From: Mallotus nudiflorus
Taxonomy: Eukaryota > Streptophyta > Magnoliopsida > Malpighiales > Euphorbiaceae
DNA: 64,000 nucleotides
Direction of reading: 5' to 3'
NCBI GenBank assembly: GCA_947683625.1
Contig: CANTUR010000925.1
Coordinates: 744,001-808,000 of the forward strand
Shown here one piece after another: positions 14,401-24,952 of the stretch. The position numbers and the translations under genes are program-made. How positions within the stretch are numbered: position 1 is the first letter of the stretch; every line of letters begins with the position of its first letter. The notes below the pieces were generated by a model that searched no databases, had not been told where the DNA came from, and worked only from the letters and a program-made list of their open reading frames with translations.

Positions 14401-14511
14401 GTTATTATTGCATATTTATTTTATTTTTAGGCTTGCTACGGGTTCCGGATTCGAAAGAATTCCCGTTCCCTAGCGCCGGTCATGGCCCCTGTTTTGGGTC
14501 GTGACAACTTA
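11403..14511 (+). mobile_element. Solo LTR 'F' with target duplication ACTTA
   Basis: The LTR is 11408-14506 (3099 bp), starting TGTAATATCCC and ending TTGGGTCGTGACA. actta flanks it at 11403-11407 and 14507-14511. The uninterrupted sequence is seen at 21870-21890 in the other LTR of E, which proves the insertion and shows that F came after E. Landmarks: an oligopyrimidine tract at 11850-11940, a GC-rich leader at 11940-12037, a donor at 12038, an acceptor ending at 12956, an exon-like island at 13149-13210 with donor GTGAGT, GGAGCTCGG repeats at 13715-13800, an acceptor at 14103 and a final acceptor at 14430. Confidence 0.95.
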
Positions 14512-15059
14512 ATAATTCCTCAAAAATTATAACATTATTAGATTTATTTAATCAACACATATAATTCTAATATCAACTAAACTCATAGTTAACCATTAAT
14601 TTCAACAAGGTACATATTTAACTTAATAATTCAAATACACATAAGTTATATAAAATTCCATAAAAATTATTTTATAAATAAATAACATTTTAGTATCAAC
14701 TCAAACACACAATTAACCTTTAAATTCATCCAAAATACTCATTTAATTCAATACTTCAAAATTTACATAAACTATAAATATTTCTGAAAATTATATAATA
14801 ATTCTCAAAAAATTAATTTCTCAACATTATAATTACCAACAATATATAGCATTAATAATTTAACCAAATTTATAATTAAAATACTTAATTAACAAAAGTT
14901 TTAATAATTAATAATTAAATATAAAATAATCAAAACAATTTGGATCAACTCAAAATTAACCAAATAATTAAACTAAATGCTGAATAATTAAATACATAAT
15001 ATATAAATTAACTAAACTCAAAATCAACCTAAAAACTACCAAAAACAACCACTTAACAA

Positions 15060-15400
15060 CTACCCTTTTCAATCATCAACCCACACTTACCAAGCAAGAA
15101 GATCAACAACTGAAGAATGCTGGAGCTGCTGCCATGTCCGGTGACAGCAGGTGGAGGTGGTGGCGGAGCTGGAGTCGCGACAGAGGGCTGCTGCTGCAGG
15201 CGACCTTCGTGCGAGGAGGAGCTGCTGCAGCTGGTGCTGCTGTCCTCCGATGGCTTCAGCAGCTCTCCAATGGTAGTGGCGACGAGAAGGAGAAGATGAT
15301 GGCGCTGTCGATGGTTGAGAAATCGTGAGGAAGAAGAAGAAGAAGGAGCTTGATGAGGGAAGGCCGGAATTCTCGGGAAGAAGGAAGAAAATGACTCTGC
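15060..15400 (-). promoter_or_regulatory. GC-rich leader of LTR E (candidate first exon)
   Basis: A GC-rich island in an otherwise AT-rich LTR, repeated at 22430-22770. On the minus strand it follows a TA run and leads to the donor-like TTGGTAAGTGTGG. The ORFs on both strands here (Gly- or Ser-rich) differ between subfamilies and show no conserved reading frame, so I treat it as untranslated leader. Confidence 0.5.
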
Positions 15401-15414
15401 CTTCAGTTTTGTTT

Positions 15415-15451
<37 letters not shown>

Positions 15452-16022
15452 ACTATAATCTTATAATATAATATAATAACTTTAGCTTAATTTAATCCCT
15501 ACCACAAATAATACTCACATATATATATATATATATACACACACATAATATCTCACACAATATTAACAATAATACACACAATAGAATATAATATAATATA
15601 AATTAACATTCAAAATAACATTAATAAAATATCACTATCAAAATTAATAAATATTAGCAAAGTAAATTAATAAAATAAAATAAAATAATAATGAGGTACT
15701 CACAATATTAAAAGGCTCAAAATCGTGTCAACTAAGAAAATAATATTAGTGTTTAAAAATGATAATATTAAAATAACCATGCACTAAATTAACATTATTA
15801 AAATGATAGAGTTCAAAAATAATAACCATACATAATAGAATTTTAAACGTCCAAAATATTAAATCCAAATTAATATTTTTACGTAGAAAATTCAATTAAA
15901 CTTAAGATAATGATAATAAATCATAAATTAGTGAAATAATTAAATATAATTTTTTTTTAAAACTTTATTAACACTGCACATCTCAGTATTTAATAAAATA
16001 ATTTAAAACCAGGGTTATTACA

Positions 16023-16036
16023 GTCTCCCCTCCTTA
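16023..16036 (-). promoter_or_regulatory. Polypurine tract of element E
   Basis: The minus strand reads AAGGAGGGGAGAC immediately before the 3' LTR start TGTAATAACC. This is the plus-strand DNA primer and it fixes the element's orientation. Confidence 0.9.
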
Positions 16037-16439
16037 TAAGAATTCGTCCTCGAATTCCAAAAAAAGAATAGACAGGAATCGAGGAGGAAAGAGATACGGG
16101 TAAGAAGCTCGTATCTCAATTTCTGTCTCTCACGTAAACTCTTCCACTTTGTTGCCACATCGCGGAACCTTGATCATCTGAATCTAATTCGAACATAACT
16201 ATCGAGCTTGAAAATTTACAATTACAACTGATTCCTTCTCAAACTTCAGATCTTCATTCAGTTCTATATTGTTCAACGCGTCTCATCACACCACTTTTCG
16301 GAGACATCTTCAAAATTACAGTCTTCAATCTGAGACTCCATATCTCTGCATCTAGGATCCATATCGCTCTTCTGATCATAGCAACTTCTTCACTATATTC
16401 TGAACCATCTCATATCTAATTAAGACTTCTTTCCATAAA

Positions 16440-17010
16440 AGCTTCAGGTGGTGTCATTCCAATACTGCTATGGTAGTTGTTATTATAAGCGAATTCTATA
16501 AGTAGCATATAATCAACCCAGCTACCTTCTAGATCCAAAACACACATCTTCAACATACTGTTTAGTGTTTGGATCGTCCTCTCAGACTGTCATCTGTCTG
16601 AGGATGAAAAGCAGTATTGAAATCCAATCAGGTGTCTAGTACTCTCCATAATCTCTACCAAAATCGAAAGGTAAACACTGTACCTTTACCATATACAATG
16701 GACACAGGTAATCCATGCAGGCACACAATATGCTTCATATGCAGCTTAGCCCACTTAGCTACTGAATAAGTGGCTTCCACTGGCTAAAAATTAGCTGACT
16801 TGGTCAATTTGTCTACAATCATTCCAACGAAATCATATTCTTCGAACGAGGTAACAAATCACAAAATTATCATAATTCTCTCTTATTTCCACCTAAATTC
16901 AAAAGAGATCAAAACTTCCCAAAAGACTTCTGATATTCGGCTTTCACCGACTGGCAATTTTAACACTTAGAAGTACAATTAGTCACATCCTTCTATAATC
17001 CAACCCACTA
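16440..17010 (-). pseudogene. Degenerate integrase of element E (Ty3/gypsy)
   Basis: With frame changes and stops, the minus strand shows recognisable pieces of a chromovirus-type integrase: AKWAKLHMKHIVCLHGLPVS, then TAFHPQTD, then LIICYL*NSLI and a tail resembling the usual 'GMTPPEALYGRKC' region. Several stops and frameshifts make it non-functional. The HPQTD core is the clearest landmark. Confidence 0.75.
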
Positions 17011-17154
17011 GTACTGATCCTGAATACTGTGATAATTCTTGGTAACCATTTGGATGTACACTGCAAGTTCACTTCCACAGCTTATATAGAATCCCTTTCT
17101 CAGATTACAACATCAACCCTGTATCATTATCTTGGGCATCTCCTATCAGCAGAT

Positions 17155-17312
17155 CATTCTATGGTGATATGCCATGATGACATGCTATGATGAATGTCAT
17201 GATGAGATGATCTAATGAAATGTTATGATGAAATGCTAGAATGAAATGTCGTGATGAAATGTTGTAATGAGATGCTATGATGATATGATGAAATGCTGTA
17301 ATGATATCAGGT
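17155..17312. repeat. Degenerate minisatellite (atgatgaaatgct) in element E
   Basis: About 11 imperfect units of 10-15 bp built on atgatgaaatgct or atgatgagatg, between the RNase H and integrase remnants. It has no counterpart in the expected pol sequence and looks like local expansion after the gene decayed. Confidence 0.8.
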
Positions 17313-17319
17313 CTTATCC

Positions 17320-18010
17320 TCTAAAGTTCACGTAACCCTCAGATCAATCAGTCTTCTTCAGTACTTAGAAGCTATTCTAACAAACATCTGTTCACACAAT
17401 CTTCCCATTCTTCTGAGTTATGAGGGTCATAGGAGTTGTAATTCTAGAGAATTCTATTCAGATTTCCTATGATACCCAATTAAACCCAAAAAATTACAGA
17501 TCTCAATGGATTCAATTAGTCTGGGCCACTCAGATGCTGCTTCAATCTTTTGTGGATCAACTCGAATTCTATCTTTAAACACCACAATTCTAAGAAAAAC
17601 AACACTCTCCATCCAATGATCACACTTTTTGAATTCAGCATAAAGCTGACATTCTCTTAGTGTCTGTAGTATAGTCCTCAAGTGATATACGTGCCCTTTC
17701 ATTCACTTCGAATACACTAGTATATCATTAATGAAGACTACTACAAACTGATCCACAACTAATGATAACCCGACTTCAAATTAATTTTTGAAAAGAACTG
17801 TGCACTCTTTAGCTGATCAGACAGGTCATCTATTCTCAAAAGAGGATACTTGTCCTTCACTGTTACCCTGTTCATCTCTCTACAGTCAATGCATAGTTTC
17901 AAGGTACCATCCTTTTTCCTTACAACAGGACTAGTGCACCCCGAAGAGAAACATAAGGTCTGACAAAACCTTGGTCATACAGCTCTCGTAATTGCTCCAA
18001 CAGCTCTGCA
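17320..18010 (-). pseudogene. Degenerate reverse transcriptase of element E
   Basis: Minus-strand pieces include VVRKKDGTLKLCIDCREMNR (about 17940-17880), the fingers/palm of a Ty3/gypsy RT. The catalytic box region reads FINDILVYSK near 17735-17705, where FIDD or YVDD is normal, so the first catalytic Asp is changed to Asn. A stop follows directly. The thumb is open in the 82-codon stretch 17702-17454 (LQTLRECQLYAEFKKC, VDPQKIEAASEWP). This resembles the Tekay/Del chromovirus lineage. Confidence 0.85.
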
Positions 18011-18019
18011 AAAGTCATT

Positions 18020-19287
18020 TTGTAGGGCTACGTTGAAATAGGAGTTATTTCAGGAACCACATCGATACAGAATTCAATCTTTGTAAAGTGGTAAACCTGG
18101 TAACTCACAAACAATTAAAACATCTGGGAGAGACAACTTCTCCACTGAAGTATACTCAACTAGAGCCGGATATTCCTGACAACCCTTTCATATCTCATCA
18201 AAATTAATTACACCTAAAAGATTGAATTCACAATAACTCTTTGAATCTCAATTCTCAATTCAGATGCCAATATATCAAACTTAATCCTATAACACACAAT
18301 TCTACCAGTCTTCTCTTACTCTGAGCAATAGTCGATATAGGTAGTTATCCTTCCTTAAAGGTGGATGGAAGTATCTTAGAAATCCCCCTTTAACTCAAAT
18401 TATGTGTTGCAGTCAGAACTGACAGCTTGCCATAAAGAGTACAAGAGTGCTTCGTCTTCATTAGACATTTCCAATTCCCCCATCAAAGCATATTCAAACA
18501 ACTGTCAAACTTGATTAAATGCTATCAAGCTTTTATTAATCTCGGCTATCCTGGCCACAATTGTTGCACGTTCAAGTCTAAAAGGAATGCTTGTACTACT
18601 TACAATGACTACCTTAACCCTTGAGTTATAGTTGCCTCTAACCTACCCCTATACTAGATAGGTGTAGTAGGGCTAGAACTATAACCACAACTTGAACTTG
18701 AAAAGACTGATTATCAATATTGTCTCTGGAGCAGAAACAATTCACATTCACTGCGCTAAAAAGATATAGAAATCAACAGAATTCAGAATATAGCATATAC
18801 GCAGAATTGACATGTCTCAAGTTCTCGGTTGAAAAAGAAATTACATCTGCTGAACGATCGAAGGTATCAGCACCGCATCCTGCAAAACTCTTGTTGCAGA
18901 AGCAACATCATTGCAATGCTAAGCCACTAGCTCCTCATTCAGTTATTCCCATTGCCAACAGTGATCATCAGGCCTTCTAAATCCATCTCTACCCCTACGC
19001 CTAACAGGATGCATAGGGGGGGGTAGAACCTCGTGCTCAGAAGATCGACTATCATCGATCAATGGAGCGACTCACGCTCAAAGCAATCAACAAGGAGCAA
19101 AAATAAACAAATAGTTCAAATAATCACAAACATCAACAGACACCCTAACGGTTACGTGGAATTCCTAATGCAAGGAAGACTTTTCAAAGACATGACCGAA
19201 CCTAATTCACTGCAGTAGTTTAACAGAAAACACAACTTCGAAAACTAGGGCCACAACTCAAACAACTAAGCCCTGACACAGAACTCA
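18020..19287 (-). other. Element E gag/protease region, decayed
   Basis: This should hold gag and protease by position, between the primer site and RT. I could not identify a zinc knuckle or a D-T/S-G protease motif with confidence. The short + strand ORFs here (18720-18980, 19033-19218) do not resemble known proteins. Confidence 0.5.
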
Positions 19288-19299
19288 GCTCTGATACCA
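19288..19299 (-). promoter_or_regulatory. Primer binding site of element E (tRNA-iMet)
   Basis: The minus strand reads TGGTATCAGAGC, complementary to the 3' end of plant initiator tRNA-Met. It lies 4 nt after the 5' LTR end GGGTCGTGACA. Confidence 0.95.
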
Positions 19300-19303
19300 A
19301 CTT

Positions 19304-22300
19304 TGTCACGACCCAAACTAGGAGTCATGACCGGCGCTAGGGAACGGGAATTCTTTCGAATCCGGAACCCGTAGCAAGCCTTAGAAAATAAAATCATACC
19401 ATAATTATATAAAAGTACGACCAAATTAAAATTTTTCTGAATCAATATATAAAATAAATACTCCAAATCCTTTTATAAATGAATACATATTCGTACAATG
19501 TTCAAATACAAATTCTCAGAGTATTTAATATCCAAACAAAATAATACACTTCCAATATAATGACACTACTACTGCAGTTTCTAGAATACAATTCAAAGAT
19601 CAGAATATACATTTGCATAAAACAGCCGGGACTGAAGAACACCGGCGAGGAACTCTATAACTAAGGTCTGACGATATGGAATCTCCTGAAAAAAATAATT
19701 GAGGGGGGTCAGACCTCACTGAGTGAATTATTATACTATATATACATGCAAACTAAACCATAACATTCAGGCATTCTTATATATATATGTATATACACAC
19801 ATTTCACACGAATGCCAAACTTTGCTTTTATAAATATACTAAATGTAGAAAACATTTGTTTTAATTCATGAAGGATCCATAGAACCCTAAATAATAACCT
19901 CAAACAATCCCATCATCACTCTAGCCATACAGGCTTACTTGATTCCAAATAGAACACTTATTCCAATTTGGACAACAGACTGGCCCCGAGACACTAAGTC
20001 GACCGAGCTCCAGCAGTCTGGCTGTCAGTGTGATTGGCCCCGAGACACTTGGTCAACCGAGCTCCTGCAATCACACTATCCATTACCTCACATCTCAATC
20101 AACCCAATAGATCATTCAATTCACTTATGGACAGTAGACTGGCCCCGAGACACTAAGTCAACCGAGCTCCAGCAGTCTGACTGTCAGTGTGATTGGCCCC
20201 GAGACACTCAGTCAACCGAGCTCCAGCAATCACACTATTTAACATCCCATTAATCTTAGTCAAATCAATTAAATCAATTATAATCACCCAATTTTAACTC
20301 TCACTCAATCCTTATCTATCGTACCGGTACGTACACGGTCCTAGTGCAACCCACTAGGAAGCACGTTCTATTGATATCCTTCACTTCGAATAAATCATTC
20401 ATTCGAAAAATAATTAATTCCGAACAATATTCATAATAGTAAAACCAACTATATATATATATACCAAAAATATACCTAAAATATACCCAGTATATTTCAG
20501 GTATATATATATATACATAGTCAAATAAAATATGAAATAAACTAAAGATAAATCATTAATATAGTTAAAAACAATTTAAATGAGTAACAATAATATAACA
20601 TGCATTATCTTAAAATTATACTTAAATATGCAAAAGATATACCCTAAGTACTCAAATCATTTAATAAACCATTTATGTATAAATATTCATTTAAATATGT
20701 GTTTGTGTTTAACATATATTCACAAATATACTAAAAATAAATCTAATTATCTAGCCTGCATATATCAAAAATATATACCCTAAATATACCACTAATGTGT
20801 TAGGTTTAATTTAATAATAAAACATTTATTTATTCGGAAATAAATAAAAAATATACCAAAAATAAACTTAAAAATAATTTAAGTTTAGGTTTGTAATTTA
20901 ACATGCAATTATTTAAGAATAAACCTAAAATCTACTGAAACTATACCTAAAGTATACTAATCATTTAATAAAATAATTATGTGTAAGTGTATATTTTAAA
21001 ACATACAATGAAAATGAAAAATTCTAAATAATGCACCCTATATGCAGTGCATATATATACAGTATAATAACTCACTGGTGTGCGTTCCTCGAGACAGACT
21101 TAGCGGGCCTGATCCGTAAGGCCTCGGTCTCGGTGCAGCTAGAAAAATAAAATAAAATAAAATAACTGTCAGAATAACTGCTAACTCTATACTTCTAGGA
21201 TTACTAAACACAGACTCAATCAAGAATTCAAAATTAAACTCGGACCGGTTGTCACGTTTTACGAGAAATCTATCAAAATTTCGGCAGAGTCCCCTCTGTA
21301 AAACGGACATCTCCCTACAAAAGTAGGGCCAATCCTGCACAGAAAATACACTTCTAAAATCTCAAGGCACAATACCTCAGGTTGGGACCCCCAAACTTCA
21401 CAAATCCTCAACCGAGGTTCACAATACGCAATCAACAATATTAAATAGTAACATAATGAAAACCATAAAAAAAAAACCCGTAAAAATATTTAAAATCCTT
21501 CATTTCCTAATTAAAACATAAAAGTTTAATTTAAATAATATTTGATAGTAAAAATTTCATAAATGGAACAAAATTCCCATTTTACAATTAAATTGACATA
21601 AATTTTAAATGGCATTTAAAAATCACAATTTATCATCACAATTTAATTTTATTATAAAATTAGTTTAAAACCCATTTTATTTCCAAAATAATATTTAATA
21701 TATTATTTGAAAACAATTTTTGAAAAATAGTATTAATTAGTTAAAAATAGTAATTAATTTGTAAAACATCATTCTAATATCTTAAATAATTATACAATCA
21801 ACAAAAACATGATATTTAACTATAATTAATACAAAATTACATATTTACCCCTATAATATCAAATATCCAATATACTTAATAATTCCTCAAAAATTATAAC
21901 ATTATTAGATTTATTTAATCAACACATATAATTCTAATATCAACTAAACTCATAGTTAACCATTAATTTCAACAAGGTACATATTTAACTTAATAATTCA
22001 AATACACATAAGTTATATAAAATTCCATAAAAATTATTTTATAAATAAATAACATTTTAGTATCAACTCAAACACACAATTAACCTTTAAATTCATCCAA
22101 AATACTCATTTAATTCAATACTTCAAAATTTACATAAACTATAAATATTTCTGAAAATTATATAATAATTCTCAAAAAATTAATTTCTCAACATTATAAT
22201 TACCAACAATATATAGCATTAATAATTTAACCAAATTTATAATTAAAATACTTAATTAACAAAAGTTTTAATAATTAATAATTAAATATAAAATAATCAA

Positions 22301-22781
22301 AACAATTTGGATCAACTCAAAATTAACCAAATAATTAAACTAAATGCTGAATAATTAAATACATAATATATAAATTAACTAAACTCAAAATCAACCTAAA
22401 AACTACCAAAAACAACCACTTAACAACTACCCTTTTCAATCATCAACCCACACTTACCAAGCAAGAAGATCAACAACTGAAGAATGCTGGAGCTGCTGCC
22501 ATGTCCGGTGACAGCAGGTGGAGGTGGTGGCGGAGCTGGAGTCGCGACAGAGGGCTGCTGCTGCAGGCGACCTTCGTGCGAGGAGGAGCTGCTGCAGCTG
22601 GTGCTGCTGTCCTCCGATGGCTTCAACAGCTCTCCAATGGTAGTGGCGACGAGAAGGAGAAGATGATGGCGTTGTCGATGGTTGAGAAATCGTGAGGAAG
22701 AAGAAGAAGAAGGAGCTTGATGAGGGAAGGCCGGAATTCTCGGGAAGAAGGAAGAAAATGACTCTGCCTTCAGTTTTGTTT

Positions 22782-22856
<75 letters not shown>

Positions 22857-23426
22857 ACTATAATCCTATAATATAATATAATAACTTTAGCTTAATTTAA
22901 TCCCTACCACAAATAATACTCACATATATATATATATATATACACACACATAATATCTCACACAATATTAACAATAATACACACAATAGAATATAATATA
23001 ATATAAATTAACATTCAAAATAACATTAATAAAATATCACTATCAAAATTAATAAATATTAGCAAAGTAAATTAATAAAATAAAATAAAATAATAATGAG
23101 GTACTCACAATATTAAAAGGCTCAAAATCGTGTCAACTAAGAAAATAATATTAGTGTTTAAAAATGATAATATTAAAATAACCATGCACTAAATTAACAT
23201 TATTAAAATGATAGAGTTCAAAAATAATAACCATACATAATAGAATTTTAAACGTCCAAAATATTAAATCCAAATTAATATTTTTACGTAGAAAATTCAA
23301 TTAAACTTAAGATAATGATAATAAATCATAAATTAGTGAAATAATTAAATATAATTTTTTTTAAAACTTTATTAACACTGCACATCTCAGTATTTAATAA
23401 AATAATTTAAAACCAGGGTTATTACA
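19304..23426 (-). mobile_element. Element E, 5' LTR (intact)
   Basis: 4123 bp, TGTAATAACC...GGGTCGTGACA on the minus strand. It carries the TA run at 22788-22853 followed by the GC-rich leader, a donor at 22457 (GTAAGT), an acceptor at 21335 (TTCTGTGCAG), a second GTGAGT donor near 21075 and GGAGCTCGG repeats at 19975-20225. Near-identity to the 3' LTR indicates a young insertion. Confidence 0.95.
22786..22853. repeat. (TA)n microsatellite in 5' LTR of E
   Basis: About 33 TA units, against about 15 at the same place in the 3' LTR (15418-15448). This is the largest difference between the two LTRs. Confidence 0.95.
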
Positions 23427-23431
23427 AGAAA
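23427..23431. repeat. Target-site duplication of element E, right copy
   Basis: agaaa, matching 8828-8832. Confidence 0.95.
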
Positions 23432-23513
23432 GAGGGAGAGGAACTTTAGTTGGGGCAACTTTATCTGGTTCTGAAGTTTCTTTACCAGAGGGTTCTTTTT
23501 TTTTGCGGGGCAT
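23427..23513 (-). pseudogene. Pararetrovirus ORF2, first 29 codons
   Basis: An ATG at 23513-23511 begins a Lys/Pro-rich start (MPRKKKEPSGKE). It lies only 2 nt after the ORF1 stop TAA (23518-23516), so ORF2 was probably translated by termination-reinitiation or a coupled mechanism. The frame runs into element E at the AGAAA target and continues at 8827. Confidence 0.75.
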
Positions 23514-23515
23514 CT

Positions 23516-23950
23516 TTATCTGTTTTGTAAAAATTCTCTTGTCAGGAAATCTGGAAGAGAATTTTCATTTCCTTTAATAAATTCAATTTTAAAATCAAAG
23601 ATACTCAAAATAGCTTGCCATCTAGCAAAAATCTGTTTTGATGCAATATTTTGAACATCTTTTTATAAAATTTCTTTAGCAGATTTGCAATCAATTCGAA
23701 GTAAAAACTTTTGATTGAGTAAATCAGATTGAAACTTTGTGATGCAGAGTATAATGGAAAGAATTTCTTTTTTGATGGTAGAGTAGTTCTTTTGGGTATC
23801 ATTCCAGTGTCCTGACGTATACTGTACAACTACTTCCCGCTCATTTTGAACTTGCTTTAAAATACCACCATAACCTAATTCACTAGCATCAGTTTCTACA
23901 ACTTTAGGAGGACTAGGATCAGGTATGTGGAGACATGGTATAGAAACTAT
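23516..23950 (-). pseudogene. Pararetrovirus RNase H domain (end of ORF1)
   Basis: In frame with RT but separated from it by TAA at 23951-23953 and cut again by TAA at 23663-23665. The frame otherwise stays open to the terminal TAA at 23516. The expected acidic residues of RNase H are visible: VETDASELGYGG (first Asp), STIKKEI (Glu), RIDCKSAKEI (second Asp) and LPDFLTRE (last Asp). In caulimovirids this domain removes the RNA template during reverse transcription. Two stops make this copy unusable. Confidence 0.9.
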
Positions 23951-24952
23951 TTATTTCTTTATGTGTTGGACCACTCTAGTGTGTTCATCTGTCCAAGGAG
24001 GTGGATTCTTTTTTAACCTATCATGTAAGGGTTTGGCTATCCTATTAATGTTGGGACAAAAATCCAGAACATAGTTAAGGCTGCTTAAAAATCTTTGCAA
24101 TTGGGTTTTGTCAGGAATTCTATCTGGAAACTGGTTAGCAAATTGTAGGCATCTTTCTATGGGAACAATGGTTCCTTGACAGATGTAATGTCCTAGGAAT
24201 CTAATTCTAGTTTGGAAGAGAGATATCTTCTTTTTAGAAACAACAAGGCCTGCATTTTTAACAATATGGAGAAAAGTCTTTAAATGCTTGAGGTGTTGTT
24301 CAATGGATTTGGAGAAAATGAGGACATCATCAATATAGACTATACAAAATTCAAAATAAGGATTAAAAATATCATTCATAATTCTTTGAAATTCAGAAGG
24401 AGCATTTTTTAAACCGAAGGGCATTACATTCCACTCATATTGGCCAAAAGGGACAGTAAAGGCAGTTTTATAACGGTGCTTTATGTCAATTTGTATTTGC
24501 CAAAATCCTGATTTCATGTCAAATTTCAAGAAAACAAATGCAGAGTGGAGTTTTTGAAGAAGATCTTTTTTATTTGGAATAGGATACCTAATCCATTTGA
24601 GGGCTGTATTTAAAGGTTTATAATTTATTACGAGTCTAGGAGTACCTCTCTCTTGTTCAGAAGCTTTATTAACGTAAAAGGCTGCACAGCTCCATGGTGA
24701 CCGAGATCTAGAGATTAATCCTTTAGATTGGAGATCTTGGATTTCTCTTCTACAATGCTGTTCTAATTCAGTGTTCATCTGGACAGGTCTAGCTTTAGTA
24801 GGTATATTTCTTTCATCAAATCCTGGCTCATAGGGGAGGTCAACTATATGCTTTTTTCGATTCCAAAAGGCGTTTGGAAAATCGGAGCAGACTTCTTTAA
24901 TAAAACAGTTTTGAAGATCAAGAATGCACTTTTTTACAGAATCATTTTGCAA
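23951..24952 (-). pseudogene. Pararetrovirus reverse transcriptase domain
   Basis: About 333 codons, open from just after the TAA at 24953-24955. It is a continuation of the upstream frame, not a separate gene: the apparent start codon is TTG and no ATG begins it. Fingers and palm are intact (RPVQMNTELE, PRLVINYKPLN, FDMKSGFWQI with the first catalytic Asp near residue 145). The catalytic box is YIDDVLIFSKS at residues 206-216, then FLGHYI and the thumb/connection with FLSSLNYV. It copies pregenomic RNA to DNA in virus-like particles. The sequence is strikingly well kept compared with the retrotransposon pol genes nearby, so the virus is the younger or slower-decaying copy. Confidence 0.95.

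Larger units (their letters stand above)
8833..16022 (-). mobile_element. Element E, 3' LTR (interrupted by solo LTR F)
   Basis: Starts TGTCACGACCC and ends GGTTATTACA on the + strand, so it reads TGTAATAACC...GGGTCGTGACA on the minus strand. Without F (11408-14506 plus 5 bp) it is about 4.09 kb and matches 19304-23426 almost base for base. I see about eight substitutions plus a difference in TA-run length. It lies next to the polypurine tract at 16023, so it is the 3' LTR of the minus-strand element. Confidence 0.93.

Noticed and set aside
15117..15328. Gly/Ala/Cys- or Arg/Trp-rich ORFs in the GC-rich leader of E (also 22420-22695)
   Set aside because: Conserved only between the twin LTRs. 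The homologous leader in other copies has no matching frame.
24950..24952. A separate start codon for the RT domain
   Set aside because: The codon is TTG directly after the TAA. RT is the continuation of the polyprotein frame, not an independently started gene.
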